64,000 nucleotides of DNA from Musa acuminata AAA Group (taxonomy: Eukaryota; Streptophyta; Magnoliopsida; Zingiberales; Musaceae). Made by a program: the position numbers and the translations under genes. The stretch is taken from the NCBI RefSeq assembly GCF_036884655.1, contig NC_088340.1, positions 6,159,501 to 6,223,500 on the forward strand. Reading direction: 5' to 3'. Positions 10,610 to 22,863 of the stretch are shown here, piece by piece. The first letter of the stretch is position 1; each line of letters begins with the position of its first letter. Below the pieces are notes generated by a model. That model did no database searches. It worked only from the letters and a program-made list of their open reading frames with translations, and was not told the DNA's origin.

Positions 10610-11660
10610 TTGGCTGGAATTATCTATATATTACTTTTGGGAGGTGGGAAGAAATCTTTTGACTAAATTAAGAATGAAAAGTTCTTAGATATGACAAAGT
10701 ATAACACAATAGAAAATCTAGATATGTAGATGAAATGTATGTGGAAGAGCACGCAGCACTTCACCAACCAGTTTGTTGTACATAGTATTTTATATTGGGT
10801 GATGAGTATGAGATGGTCCAATATAGTAGAAAATCTAGATAGGTAACCCATTGTAATTTGTAATTTATATGGCCTTGAATGTGACATGGTCCAACAAATT
10901 AGAAAATAAAAATATATGTGTGACTAAACCAAATGTGAAATGAAAAAGAAAAAAGCTTTTGCCAATTTTGTTTGTTTTTATTGTTCAATCTGTGTGAGAA
11001 CAATAATGAAATCACAAGAACTATGTGGGGTGAGATCAATCGTCATACTTTACAATTTCGTTGTTGTTGTTATTGTTAGAACCTTTAAATTTTGATGGAT
11101 CAATAAAAAATATATAAATTAGTATGTTTTGGGGAGTCCATATCATATCATACACACCTATAATTAGAGGTGGGAGGGTTATTAGTGAAGGAGTAGAGCA
11201 TATTAACGAGCTGAATGGTTTGACGATAGAAGAGACATCGATCGAGTGAAGTAGAAATGGATTGGAAGAAAAACAGGTGACCGATATTGTAGTATAAAGA
11301 TGAAAAATATGATAAATGTATTTCGCCAAGACATTGAGAACGTTTTCATCTCTCCATTTCGATGACTCGCTGAGAGAATCAGTTGTGCCGTTCTTCGTTG
11401 TGGCTGCTATATCCTTCGTCATCATCTCTCTGTTTCATGAAGCATTTGTTCCGATTTTACTTTTTTTTTTGGGTATTTTATGCGTTTGATTGGGATTCTT
11501 TTTGTTCATAATCTTTCTATAATTTTTTTTTAATATTAAGGCCTTTGAAATCTTTGATAGAGTCTTGGCTTATTAGAAAAAATCGGATGATGATGGCATA
11601 TTCTTATACAAGAAATAAGATAAATAAGTTTAATAATAATTATGAGAACTTATAGATAAA
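10610..11660. other. Intergenic, AT-rich
   Basis: No gene seen. The open frames here are short and lysine/isoleucine rich or interrupted. A CAA/GTT trinucleotide run occurs near 11060. Confidence 0.55.
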
Positions 11661-12300
11661 GCTATAAATATGATGTTCAATGTAATGCTTGTGTATATCT
11701 ATATCTTTCGATTATGTTCATGTTTTACATAACATATAGAGGACTTATAATAGATTTTACAGTCATATGTTGGTTGGTTTTTGTGATTATTTCAGTCTTA
11801 TAAATATAAGTTATGTATGGCCATTGCATAAAGATAAAATTACCCAAGAATAAGTCATCCAAATAGTCATTTTGAGAGTTTTCTAGCTCCGTAGAGTGAC
11901 GTGGAGTGTTAGCCAGTATAACATATATGAGCTGCTTAGGTGATACATGACTGGATTAGCCTTTTGAGTAATATCTAAAGATGATTTGTTATCAAGTTCC
12001 ACAATAGTATTATGTGAGCACTTATGAGGATCTTTAGTCGCCCAGGACCACCTCAGACTCTTTGTCACATGATTATTCAATGCTTGCAAAATTTATATTT
12101 ATAATTTATACTGTTTATCAGGTGTTTGCTAAAATAGCTACTTGTAGGATTTTGAGTTAAACACTTTCTCTAACCCATCTTCTTCTTTTAAGTCTTTAAG
12201 AGAACCATAAGAGGTTTCAGGGAGGTTAACCCTTTACGAATGAGAATGCAAGGGTGTTGCATTTCTTTGGCAAAACTAACCAAGTCTATAATAAATAAAA
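11661..12300 (+). repeat. Left LTR-like repeat
   Basis: It begins near GCTATAAATATGATGTTC and ends in sequence resembling the end of the right copy (AACTAA...TATGA). Many substitutions and small indels separate it from 13592-14225. Confidence 0.6.
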
Positions 12301-13591
12301 TCAGAGTATGATAAGTATACTTAGAAATATGTGACATGCAAATATGAGACACCTAGTGGGGTTGCATTGAGGGTAGTTAACATGCACAATCGTTTAAGAT
12401 ATATAGGTGTAGAGATGTAGGGAAACGAGTCACTTAGAGGAGCGAGTATCCAAGATTGACATTAAGAAAAATGATAAATCCTTCACACGAGAGACACTAC
12501 AATGACAAGCGAACTAGGAAGAACACATAGTGCACAAAGGATGGGATGGTCATAAGATCGATGTCGACAAGATTCTTATCAAGATAGCCGAAAATGAGAT
12601 ACTTCGGATCGATATAGGAGTGCTCAACCAAAGAATGAAGTAGGCAATACATTATGCTATATCTTTTATACTCAAAGGAGTAGACGACAAAAATGATGGA
12701 GAAGATGGTACGATTCCATAGCTAACCAAAACTATCAAAGACTTGCTCCAAGTCTGGATGAAATTTTACTCTTTTAGGGTAAAACTTCTTGCATTCCAAA
12801 AGTTCAATGGAAACGAGGAGGCGAATTACAGTAACCAACTCAACGCAATGAGTGCAAACACTTTAGGTACTTCAGAAGTATGAGCAAAGAAAATACAAAT
12901 GCTAGTAATCAACTCGAAGCATGAAGTATAACTCTCAAGGAGGCAAGCGAAGTCAAATAATCTTTATCTTATCAACTCTTAAAATATTGGATAAAACTGA
13001 GTGCTCATTTCTCTTATTTCTATAGCAGAAGAGCTCTACACATGTTTAAAGATCATTCGAAGAAACTTAGTAGAAGATAAAAGATATTAAATCATAACTA
13101 ATGATGATCAGTTCTATCGAGAGTAAACTATCTATTTTATTTTTTAATAGAATGTCAATCGAAAGTGAAAATGATGTAAATATACTCAAAGGCAATAACT
13201 AAGTAGAAGAGGAATCAATAAACAAATCTTACGAAAGAAAGACCTCAAAAGTTTTAATGTCCACAAAGGGATGTTCGTTAAAGCTCCAACAAGCATCCCC
13301 GTAATTCAAATGGCATGAGATATTTGAGAGACTAATGCATAATAATGAATATCTTTTTCTTCATCTAAGGGATTCGTAAAAACCAACAAAGATCATCACA
13401 ACTCGATTGGCCCCACACTTGAGTTATAATCATTGACGAGTTGAAGCAACGTTAGTGGATCAAAATTCGACTACTCAACAATGGTAGTAAAGAGCAGCTC
13501 AAAGTTAAGAGACATTGCAATTAAAGTAAAAGTGCAAAGGCTTCGATGTGGATGCTGAAATAATAAGTGGGAGAAAAATATCACAGACCAG

Positions 13592-14225
13592 GCTACAAAT
13601 AAGATGTTTAATGTAATGCTTGTGTATATATGTGTCATTCGGTTTTGTTATTTTTTTTTCACAATATATAGAGTACTTGCATTAAGCTTGATAGCTCCAT
13701 TTTGGTTCATTTTTATGGTCGTTTCAGTCTTATAAATGTAGATTGTATACAGTCGTCATGCAAAGGCAAAATTATCCAAAAATATGATATTCAAGTAATC
13801 ATCGTTAGAGTTTTTTAGCCCCGTAGAGTGGTATAGAGTATAAGCCAACACAGCACTTAGGAGCTACTTAGGTGGCATATGGTTGGATAGGCCTTTGGGG
13901 TAATATCTAAGGCTAGTTTGCTATATTGTTTCGTAGTAGTATTATGTTCGCTTGTGGGGACATTTGATTGTGATGGACTATCTTGAACCTTTTGTCGTAC
14001 AACCATTCAAAGTTTGTAAAGCCTATGTTTATAATTTACATTACATATTAAGTATTTACTAAGATGGCTGCTTATGGGATCCTGAGTTAAGTACTTCCTC
14101 TAACCCGTGCGAGTCCTTAAAAGATCATAATTTCAAATAGGCTCATTTTTTACGAATAAACACGCAATGGTGCTACACGACTTAGACATAAACAACTAAA
14201 TCTATGACAATACAGTAGCATAATC
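13592..14225 (+). repeat. Right LTR-like repeat
   Basis: Second copy of the 11.66 kb repeat. Its last part is duplicated locally (see 14193-14256). Confidence 0.6.
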
Positions 14226-14256
14226 AACTAAATCTATGACAATACAGTAGCATAAT
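14193..14256. repeat. Perfect 32-bp tandem duplication
   Basis: A 32-base unit starting CAACTAAATCTATGAC is present twice in a row without mismatch, at the distal end of the right LTR-like repeat. The perfect match means a recent event. Confidence 0.85.
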
Positions 14257-14472
14257 CAACAAAAGAGGATAGGACATCGATCGAGTTATATAAATATCAA
14301 CATAATATAAAATGCTGAAGGAAGCTTTTACTTATACCACAAATATTTCTTTTGGTTAAACCCATTAAAAAAAATTCATTGGACCACAATAATCAAGTTT
14401 GGTTATTATTTTAGTCAAAAATTTTACTTTTTTCACTTTTTATTTCGTGACCGACTCGAGCAGTTCATATTA

Positions 14473-14602
14473 AAAATCTCATCTAATCTCGATATTTGTA
14501 TAGATTATCAATCAATCATCCAAAACTTCTCGGTTCGAAAATCTCGTCTAATCTCGATATTTGTATAGATCGTCGTTCGATCATTCAAAACTTTTCGGCT
14601 CC
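14473..14602. repeat. 65-bp tandem duplication, two diverged units
   Basis: Units at about 14473 and 14538 both begin AAAATCTC(A/G)TCTAATC and share ATATTTGTATAGAT and CAAAACTT(C/T)TCGG. Non-coding. Confidence 0.8.
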
Positions 14603-14927
14603 ACCCAAGTTTCTTAAGTATAGGAGCAAAATCGGACTTTGATAAATATCACGCACTTCTCTCACTTCAGTATCCCATCTAACAATTGGAACAGAGGCAA
14701 TAATTATAAGTGAAAAGAAATGGAAAAGTAAGTGATCGAACAGACACAGCGAATACACCATAAAGCAGAAAAGAGTATGATCTTTTATTCGTTCACAGTC
14801 TATTATTGTTTGGCAGACGACTAAAACACACTCGAACTGATTTCGGGCACAGACACCTTCGCATATGCTGAAAGAAACAACAAAGCCTGATCACACTCCA
14901 TATACGTAAGAGAGCACGCATGGAGCT

Positions 14928-15488
14928 CTACGGGTAGGCTGATGGGTTGGCCACCAGGTAGGCTTCTGCGGCCTTCATGATCCCCGTCAAAGTCTCCTTG
15001 GACTTCACTATCTCCCCCTCGTTGTCCTCAACCCCGGGCAAGAACTTGTAGGTGGACACCACCTTCAACACACTCCCGCCGCCGGCCTTCGGCTCGAACT
15101 TGAAATGGGTCGACGCCGTCTCCAGCTTGCTCCCGATGTGGCCTCCTTCCACGAGCGTCTGCTTGCACTCCAACTTGTCCACGTCCACAAAGTCCAATCT
15201 TTCCTTCACGTACCCAAATGGTATTGCTGCAGAGAGAATAGCGTCGTTGACACATGCCGTCTGCGACGCAGACCAATATATATCGTGCTTGTAGCAGTAC
15301 TTACCCGGTGAGAAGTTGAGCTGCCTTACGGATCCGGCACCGCCTTCACCTTCGAGGACGACGCCGCTGACGACGAACTCCGGCACGGCCTTGGGAGCCA
15401 AGGAGTGCCAGTCGAGGACGGCGGCCTTGAAGATGCGAGATGCCTGGACGGAGAACTCGATCTCGAGCGTCCAAGAACCGGAAGCCAT
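14928..15488 (-). CDS. PR10: PR-10 / Bet v 1 family protein, copy 3
   Basis: Exons 15488-15305 and 15226-14928 encode 160 residues. The protein is clearly more distant from copies 1 and 2 (for example EFSVQASRIFK, and EGEGGAGSVRQ in the Gly-rich loop), yet keeps the same architecture and intron position. The intron (15304-15227) is 78 bases, a multiple of three, with no stop, so unspliced RNA would encode an uninterrupted 186-residue protein with 26 extra residues inserted after codon 61. The donor GTAAGT and acceptor CTGCAG are good, so normal splicing is expected. The promoter resembles that of copy 1. Role as for the family; it is the most diverged of the three local copies. Confidence 0.92.
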   Translation of the reverse strand: MASGSWTLEIEFSVQASRIFKAAVLDWHSLAPKAVPEFVVSGVVLEGEGGAGSVRQLNFSPGKYCYKHDIYWSASQTACVNDAILSAAIPFGYVKERLDFVDVDKLECKQTLVEGGHIGSKLETASTHFKFEPKAGGGSVLKVVSTYKFLPGVEDNEGEIVKSKETLTGIMKAAEAYLVANPSAYP

Positions 15489-15576
15489 GGGGTTTGGAGG
15501 ATGGAAAAGGCTGAGCTAGCTAATGAAGCCTATTGGGGTGAGGAGCGGTGTGGAAGACGATGATCTCTATGTCAGT

Positions 15577-15584
15577 ACTTATAG
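15577..15584 (-). promoter_or_regulatory. TATA box of PR-10 copy 3
   Basis: TATAAGTA on the minus strand, in the same context as copy 1 (followed by CTGAC and, further on, ATCATCGTCTTCCACACC). Further upstream, the block around 15640 matches the other copies. Confidence 0.65.
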
Positions 15585-17328
15585 GGTGATCGACACGGTA
15601 GGTGGGTGATGGGAGTTTTGCGTGTCAAAGTAGTACAGCGTTGTTGCGGTGCTATGTTTTGACCGAAGTAATTACGTTACTATTTCTAGAGGAAAGGGGA
15701 GTGAATATAAATACATTATTAATATTCTTATCTCTGGGTGTTCTTAAATATGATACGAGCCACCATAGTAGAAATTGTAGATGGTGATGACTAAATGCAA
15801 CCGAAAGAGAATGGGGATGACTAAGTGCAACCGAAAGAGAAGGTACCGATCAGCCTCCCGTCATCGACCGTCCATGTTTTTTTTTCACTGATCCCTAAAA
15901 ACTTAAAAAGGGATGAATTATTTTTTTCACTAATCCATTCCCATTACTAACTTTACCATTGAAGGGGTCGAATCGAGAATTTCCTCAACACGACCACTTG
16001 TGTAGGGATCCTAGCGAAGCCAATGCTCACCTCGATTCATCTCAAGAACCCCAAGAAAGCTCAAACCATCACGGTTTACTGAAGAGTCCGTTTCGAACAA
16101 ACAAGTAACATCTCGGGAATGCATTAGCCAGACTTTCCCCCACTCCAACCACCTCTTAAGACTATCACGTGCGCCTTTAGGATCAGCTTGCGTCTTCGAA
16201 ATAGAATCAAATCGTACCAACTCTGGCATTAAGGCAATAACAAAACTTATCGGTAAATTCATTCTTTATTGGTTCTTGAGTGTGACATGACCTAACAAAT
16301 TAGAGAAGATATCATAAATATGTGGGAGAGCGATATTTGTTTTATACTACAGCTTGACTTCTACTTCCATTGGCATGTGTTCGTTAAATTCTTGATTGAT
16401 AGTTAATTTGATTGCATGCAAATTTGGTGAAAAAGTTAGCATGGGTTTTATATCTGAAAAATTATTTTGTTCGGGAAAAAGGAAATATTTAAACATCAAG
16501 GAATGTATGGTATATAAATACCGTATGTATTTTAAAAAAATTTAGTATGGATGAGAGAGGATGTTAGGGTTTTATTCTAAGAGAATTGTGCGTTCTCCTA
16601 AAAAAAACCATCTTTTTTATATATTTCAAATAGTATTTCTTATTTCTAGAATTCTCTAATATTTTCTTTTTTCTAATAACTGAAATATCCTTGATTTGAT
16701 AGTCATCCACCTATATTTGTTTTTTTCCCTTTCCAATGGATATAATACTTATTACATTATAATATTTTTTATATTGTTGAAAACACTATAACACAGTATT
16801 AAAAACATTGTAACTATATCAGCTCATCTTATAGATAGTCTTTAGAAAAAATAGAGGAAAAATAGATAGTCCATAGAAAAATAGAGGACAAATAGGGTAT
16901 TAGATAAAAAAAGGAGCATCGTCAAAGGATTTAAAAATAAAATACATATTGGAAAATAGAAAAAACAAGCTTTTTTCAAAAATTTACCGAAAAATAATTC
17001 TTTATGATCGCTAGGAAGCATGTAAAATAATTCTTTTAAGTTTGGATTATCTTACGAAATGATTTATTTTACTGTGGGTATTCTCATGTTATGAACTATT
17101 TCTTCTGCAAAATAATATCTAATCCTAAGGTCCAAAATTGATTAAAGGTTAATTAACCATGTCAGTTATTTTTTTTTATAAGTGTTATAATTAAAAGTTA
17201 TGATAAAAGTAATTTTATAGGAAAAGATAGTAAAGGATTTTGTCATCTAGTAAACCTTATCACTATGATTGATGACAACTGAGAGAGGTAATTACATATT
17301 ACTTCTTTTAGTTAGATCATTTTGATCA
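15585..17328. other. Intergenic, AT-rich, one unexplained small open frame
   Basis: Mostly non-coding. An 83-codon minus-strand frame at 16011-16262 has a plausible amino-acid mix (Trp, Cys and charged residues) but matches no family I know and has no visible promoter. I treat it as a probable transposon scrap. The rest is A/T-rich with no gene seen. Confidence 0.5.
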
Positions 17329-18690
17329 TTAGACTTACAAAATTTATATTAAAATATATATAGTTATAAAAATAAAATATTTAATCTCATTTAATCTAAT
17401 GTCATTAATTTTATCGATAGAAGATACAACATGTGACGGTGTGATAGCATGTACATGACATAAAAATGATTGGCAAAAAAGATAATTTTAATGTTCTAGG
17501 TGAGATATCTATGTCAAAGTCATTATGCAACTATAACAGTGGGAGGTAAGGTAAAGGTCTTGTGTCATATCAACAAATGTACGATGGTGCTGTGCCGACA
17601 CAAATGCCTCACCTTCTGCTAATGCCCGTAGACACAGATGTAGAGTGATGCAGATGGAGAGTGGCATTGGATGAGGAAGAGGAGGGAGAGCGATGTTGGG
17701 AGGTGAGGCAAAGGGAGGCAACATCCGTGGCACCCCCTCACGTCAGGATCCAAAGGGGCAAGGTCTGCGTGCTCTACATCGATAATGGTGGTGGCGGTGT
17801 GATGTGAGGGAAACTCTTGGGAATGACCCTCGTGCACCTTAAGTAGGCCCTTAGGTCTAAGTTCGATAACCTCGATGCCACGATCTCCAACTACTTCAAT
17901 GTTATTGTTAGCATCGACGTCGAGGGCATCTTTGTTGTCATGCTTTTTACTACTCACAATGGTGCCGGCCCACTCTTCCACGCTAACGACACTTGGGTTC
18001 CATGCAATGGCATCCTCATCGATCACGACAAAGCACCTCTTTTGAAAGGCGTCTACTTCTTCTTTATCCTCCCCCACATCGTCTCATGGGTTCTTGTACG
18101 GAGTGTTCCAAGGTGGGTCACGAGGAGGCTTTTAGGGATTGACTGGCGCTAGCTACATAATATAGTGAAGACAATATTGATCTCGTGCTACAACCTACAA
18201 AGCCTTGCCCCACTTGTCTTCTTAAATGCCAATGCCTTAGAGAGTGAGAACTTCGACTTTCAATCGTAGGAGGTATATAGGGCCATGTGGGTGAAACCAA
18301 TGCGGTTAGGCCGGTTTGAATCGACGAAATACGATCAATGGATTGCTTTATGACTTGTGTCAACGTGGACGACGAGTTGACGATGAGCAACCCGTGACGG
18401 CCATCACCCACATCCTTGACAACAAGCTTAACTATGTCATATCTTCCATCCTCTCCCTTTCTCGACGTAATTGTAAAGCGGTGAATTGCTGAGCGACACT
18501 AACGCAAATGCCTTAACCGAGAATGTTAAAATTATCTTTTTGTTTATTATTTTTGTATTATTCCTGGATGTTGCATGTGCTCTATCTTTCGTTGATAAAA
18601 CTGATGACATTATGATAAATAAATTTAAATATTTTACTTTCATAAATATAGAAATTTTTTTCAATATAAAATTTTGAAGTCTAAGAATCG
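17329..18690. mobile_element. TIR element carrying gene-like cargo (Pack-MULE-like candidate)
   Basis: The left end (about 17329-17500) and right end (about 18525-18690) are imperfect inverted repeats about 165 bases long. Shared landmarks include TTAGACTT at the tips, AATGTCAT(T/C)A, and AAAAGATAATTTTAA at the inner edges. No transposase is visible. The interior differs in composition: it is GC richer and holds a 101-codon open stretch with codons mostly ending in C or G. Terminal repeats this long, no transposase and captured coding-like DNA are the pattern of Mutator-type non-autonomous carriers, but I could not find a 9-bp target duplication, so the superfamily is uncertain. Confidence 0.5.
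17847..18152 (+). pseudogene. Gene-like fragment inside the TIR element, unidentified
   Basis: A 101-codon run without stop, ended by TAG at 18150. The codon third positions are strongly C-biased (runs of GAC, AAC, TTC, ATC, CTC, GTC), unlike the AT-rich surroundings, which argues it descends from a real monocot exon. The sequence contains ATISNYFNVIVSIDVEG, FHANDTWVPCNGILIDHD and a hydrophobic segment (VYFFFILPHIVSWVLV). I do not recognise the family. After the stop the same frame goes on for about 40 codons before another stop. The antisense 152-codon frame over the same bases looks like a shadow. No start, splice sites or promoter are evident. Confidence 0.45.
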
Positions 18691-20151
18691 ATATGTCAAA
18701 GTAGTCTTATTACAAGTTATTCATCGCTACATTACAAGCAATATAATGAGCTTTATTATAGCTATCAAGATCAAGTCGGTTATTGACCGCATAAACCAAA
18801 TCACATGTCAAGCCCGGCTCGAAAGAACCAACCGAGACGAAGAAGTCCGGTCCGAATATGTACCTTCGACCGAATAATTGATATACCCTTAACCCGAACC
18901 GACATCCTTTGTTAGTTAGTCATGAATATATATACTGGGAAGGGATCACATCTTCCTTGGTTTCCTTCTTTCCGCCATTCTTGTATGGCCAAAGAATACA
19001 AGAACTAGACGATGAGAAAGGCAAAACCGAGTTCTCAATCGGTAAACCATGTTTGTTGTCGTCATGGAATTTTCACATATTGGAAATAGACTCCAAACCC
19101 CATTTATGTGTTAGATATTACATTTCTTCACCCTCTTCAAGTTGGCTTTTGTTAGTCATCTTCTCGTGGCATAAGATGGATGATCTCCTCACCTCTTCGA
19201 GTCTTTTTGAGTTTTGTTAGTGATCTTACCGCATCCAATTTGAGAGTTCGTTTGCAATACTATAAAAATTATTTCAATAAAACTATCTCAATTAACATGA
19301 TAGATAGTATAAAAATATTGTTACTTTCAACTTAATTAGTTGATATTTGATAGTATAGTTGATTTTTATTATATTGTAAGGCATAACAATCTTTTATATT
19401 TTAATTTCGTTCGTATTCACTTTGGCATTTGGTGCTTAAGGCTTTCCAATTATTTCGTACTATTTACATTTTATCATATTAAGCATGTTTATAGTACATT
19501 GCTATAATTAATTATTTGACAATAATTTTAATTAAAACATGCAATTCTATCGATTGATTCATTGGTTCAACCAACGATCCGATGACAATAAACATAACAT
19601 GCCAATGATCAGTTCGGGTCAACTTCTCAAAGATTATTTAATGGGGTCATCTCATAGGCCCAACATATTATCGCAGGCCATGCTATCTCAGACATTTCTT
19701 GTACCCAAGAAAGGATCCATGTGAAACGATGTTAAACCCACTTTCTCACCCCAAAAGAGTTATTTAGATTCTTCGATCACCACAACGAAGAGCGAAGAAT
19801 CAAATAAAACTATTGTGTCTGTCAAGATGACATTGTTAAAACGACCCATGCGAATAAGAATAAATCTCTTCAGATCTGCTCCCCACATCAAACGATTCCC
19901 CGATTCCACAGCCACCGATTCCTATGCCAGTTGCAGATCTGGACCACCCCATGGTGTGGAACCTCTAAAGCAGCTACGCACAAGAAGCGTGCGTGCAATT
20001 GGCGGTCATCATCTACCTACTACAGTCCTCTTTGACGATAAGGACACACAAAAATATCGACCATGGCGACTGACTCGACTCCGTAGAACAAATTCCCTCC
20101 TTTATTGCGTCTTTTTCTTCCAATCAAGTACCGGGTCAGAGATCAGAAACT
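18691..20151. other. Intergenic
   Basis: No gene recognised. Short open frames are present but none looks like a protein family. The stretch ends in the 3' flank of the J-domain gene. Confidence 0.5.
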
Positions 20152-21078
20152 TCACCTGCGTATCGGGCCGCTGCGGCTCCTCCTAGACGAATCGGACGGC
20201 ACCCGACGGCCGTTCGCGTGGCCCCCGGTGCCGCTGCTCCCCGAATCGCCGTCCACGATCTCCGCCAGCATACGCTGCAGGTCCTCCAACGTGTCCGGCT
20301 TCTGCCAGTTATCGTATTTTATTATTATTATTTTCCAATTAAAATATGAAAGAAATTGAAAATTCAGGGGAATTCTCGTCATTTGAATCAACTCTTCGCC
20401 CGCAACGCGGGTTGGAACCAACGGTTGATTCAGTGCCACGTACAGAAAACTCTTTAAGATCCACGCAGATTAACTGAGGGGAACGAGATTACCTCCGATT
20501 TCACCCCGTCCATCATCGCCAGCATCTCTTGCATGAAATCAGAAAAATCCTGGCCGTCCAAAAAAACCAACATTATTTTTCAAAACTCGTGATAATTTCT
20601 TTTTAGTAAAACGGAAAAAGAAAGAGAACCTGGTCGCCGTCGTCGTCGAGGGGGTCGTAGAAGCCGGCGTCGTACATGGCGCGCTTGCCCTTATCCGAGA
20701 GCACTGCGGGAACATCAGACCGCAGCCTCCGTTAATGACTGCGTAATTAGCTTGTCGGGAGAACAAACAAGAACCGTCACTTACCGGAGTAGGCTTCCTG
20801 GATCCGCTGGAACCGCCGCTTCGCCTCCCCCGACGCCGCCGCCGGCTCCTTGGCCCACCGATCCGGGTGCCACTTCTGCCCAACCCCTCGGAAACCCCAG
20901 TGATCAGAAGAAACCCCAACGACAAAAGGAAGAAGACACGAGGGAAGAGATGATGGGGGCGACGTACCAGGGCAAGGCAGCGATAGGCGGAGCGGATGTC
21001 CGAGGCGGAGGCGTTGCGGCGGATCCCGAGGAGGGAGTAGTAGCAGGAGCCGTCGGATCCGGGCCCGGAAGCGTCCAT
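20152..21078 (-). CDS. Small J-domain (DnaJ/Hsp40) co-chaperone
   Basis: Five exons on the minus strand, 21078-20968, 20875-20785, 20703-20630, 20549-20493 and 20301-20152, join in frame to 160 residues. The J domain occupies residues about 12-80: [20 protein letters not shown], then KWHPDRW carrying the invariant HPD (about 40-42) split from helix I by intron 1, then [14 protein letters not shown] and the YD.G..D end. The tail has [14 protein letters not shown] and an Arg/Ser-rich C terminus; there is no Gly/Phe region, zinc finger or membrane segment, so it is a type III (class C) J protein. J proteins stimulate Hsp70 ATPase and deliver clients. Small plant members of this shape (such as At1g56300) are stress-linked by family knowledge. 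The open frame running through intron 1 is not the protein. The start chosen is the only ATG that leads into the J domain. Confidence 0.9.
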
Positions 21079-22863
21079 GGACGGAGATCGATCACCACTA
21101 TAGCATTAATGTGCCTTACAGGAGGGAGATCGGGGGCGGGGTGCGAGAAAATATCTGAGGCGGGGTTTGGATTTCTTTAAAGGGCAATGTGAGGCTAAGG
21201 TTCCGGGGGCAGCATAAAGAGGAAGGGGGTGAAGGTTCGAGAGTTTCGAGGCCGGGAGATATTTTCCTGGTAGTCACACGAAACGCCCCGATACTTGACG
21301 TTTATTATCTAAACTGCCACGCAGTGTTCATATGGTTTGGTCTACCACATGTCCAAGTGTTGGATATGCACATCTAACGCAAGGCAGATTTGACATCGAC
21401 CACATCTAACGCGTGTTCATCTGCCGCTGTGTTGACGATTCGATTCAATTTTAAATTGATTTAAAAATAAAATAAAATAAAAATAAATTTTATAATATTT
21501 AATTGTTATTTGATATGCTGATCTTTGTCCATAGATTTTATTTTTGTTATGGAAGTAGTAATTATAGAAAAGTATAAATACTGTAAATAAGGATTACAAG
21601 GCTAATAGATTGATTGGTGAAGAAGGTTAGAAGTAAGATGAGGAGGAGAAACACAACGTGTGAGGGGACAGATGAATGAATGAACGAAAGAGAGAAGGAT
21701 ATGGTAATCTATGGAGCCCAGTTGTTAGTATGAGGTATGTTACACAATGAATCTACCCCTAATTTGGAAGACGAACGAAGACAGCAAGTTGAACTAGCAA
21801 TGCTTGATTGATAATGAGGTGACAACATAACCCCACATGAAAGAAACATTAATAGTGCTAAGCAATTGCACGAGACAAAAATAGCTGCAAGACCGGCACT
21901 CAGTGGACTATTAAATATGTGTAATCAAAGCTATGAACAACAATATATAAATAAGTGAAAGGAATAGGTTTATTTAGAGAGGTCGAGAGAAGGTTTACGT
22001 GAGAGGATATATAAGAATTTCTAGCTTGAATTTGAGAGATTTATCTTATATATATATTTTTTATATGCATTACATGCGAATTACTTGCTATAAGAAGGAC
22101 CCATTAGTAGTCCAATTTAAGTGGAAGGAGCAGTCAGTTTGAGATCACAAATAATTATCTTTGATCGAAATTTATCGATTCGGACAAAGGATTAGAATAG
22201 GATCAAGGGTTAATATTGGTACATTTTTTGAATAATCTTTCTCGAAACCAATACTATTTCATTTATCAAGTTAGATTCCAATCAACTTCCACTTCAATTG
22301 GAGACCTCATGTTCCTCAAGTGGAAGAAGAGCATCTCAATTGCAGCTTTTATCTTCTTTCTTTTCCTCCATACTCATAGTTGATTAGCTAACTACAGAAT
22401 AAATTTTGAATGTGTAGGAGGGAGAGACAATTTTTTTGGATTACAAAAATGCAATATATACATGCTTGAAAGATGAACCAAACTTTACTTGTATCAAAGA
22501 CAAATATGCTATTTACAAACTTGAAAAGGATAGATATGTGAAAGCCCTTTTCTTATACATTCATGAGGTAAATGATTCATTAATGGTTATTCAAATCCAA
22601 GTTGGATACATGAAGGAACCGTTGATGCCTATCCAATGACCATCCAAGTTGGCCAACTCTTTTGAGAAGATAGCTTATCCAACCGGACTCTCTTGCATAA
22701 TATATAAGTGAAACTGGTACCAACATTGACAGCAAGGGATGAAACAGAGATTAAGCAGTAGAGAACTGTTTCCTATTTTGCTCAACGTTTTTTTTTTTTT
22801 ACGTTCAAAGTTTAAATATCACCTTATTTTATCCTTTTTAAAGTTTAGAATTAGTATATTTTT
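21079..22863. other. Intergenic with J-gene promoter
   Basis: The first 150 bases are the GC-rich leader and promoter side of the J-domain gene; the rest is AT-rich. A 67-codon plus-strand frame at 22436-22639 (Lys/Tyr rich) has no recognisable family and is probably chance. Confidence 0.5.

Larger units (their letters stand above)
11661..14225 (+). mobile_element. LTR-flanked element without coding capacity (LARD-like)
   Basis: Two direct, diverged repeats of about 600 bp (11661-12300 and 13592-14225) enclose about 1.3 kb with no usable open frame. Shared landmarks include TAATGCTTGTGTATAT, GTTTCAGTCTTATAAAT, CCGTAGAGTG and CTCTAACCC, in the same order. The interior is AAG/GAA rich and resembles the non-coding interiors of large non-autonomous plant LTR elements. 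Exact LTR ends, primer-binding site and target duplication could not be set. Divergence is high, so the insertion is old. Confidence 0.6.

Noticed and set aside
17619..18077. Minus-strand 152-codon frame in the TIR element
   Set aside because: The opposite frame shows the stronger codon bias and more protein-like sequence.
20752..21180. Plus-strand 142-codon frame over the J-domain gene
   Set aside because: Antisense shadow; the minus-strand frame has the HPD motif and proper splice sites.
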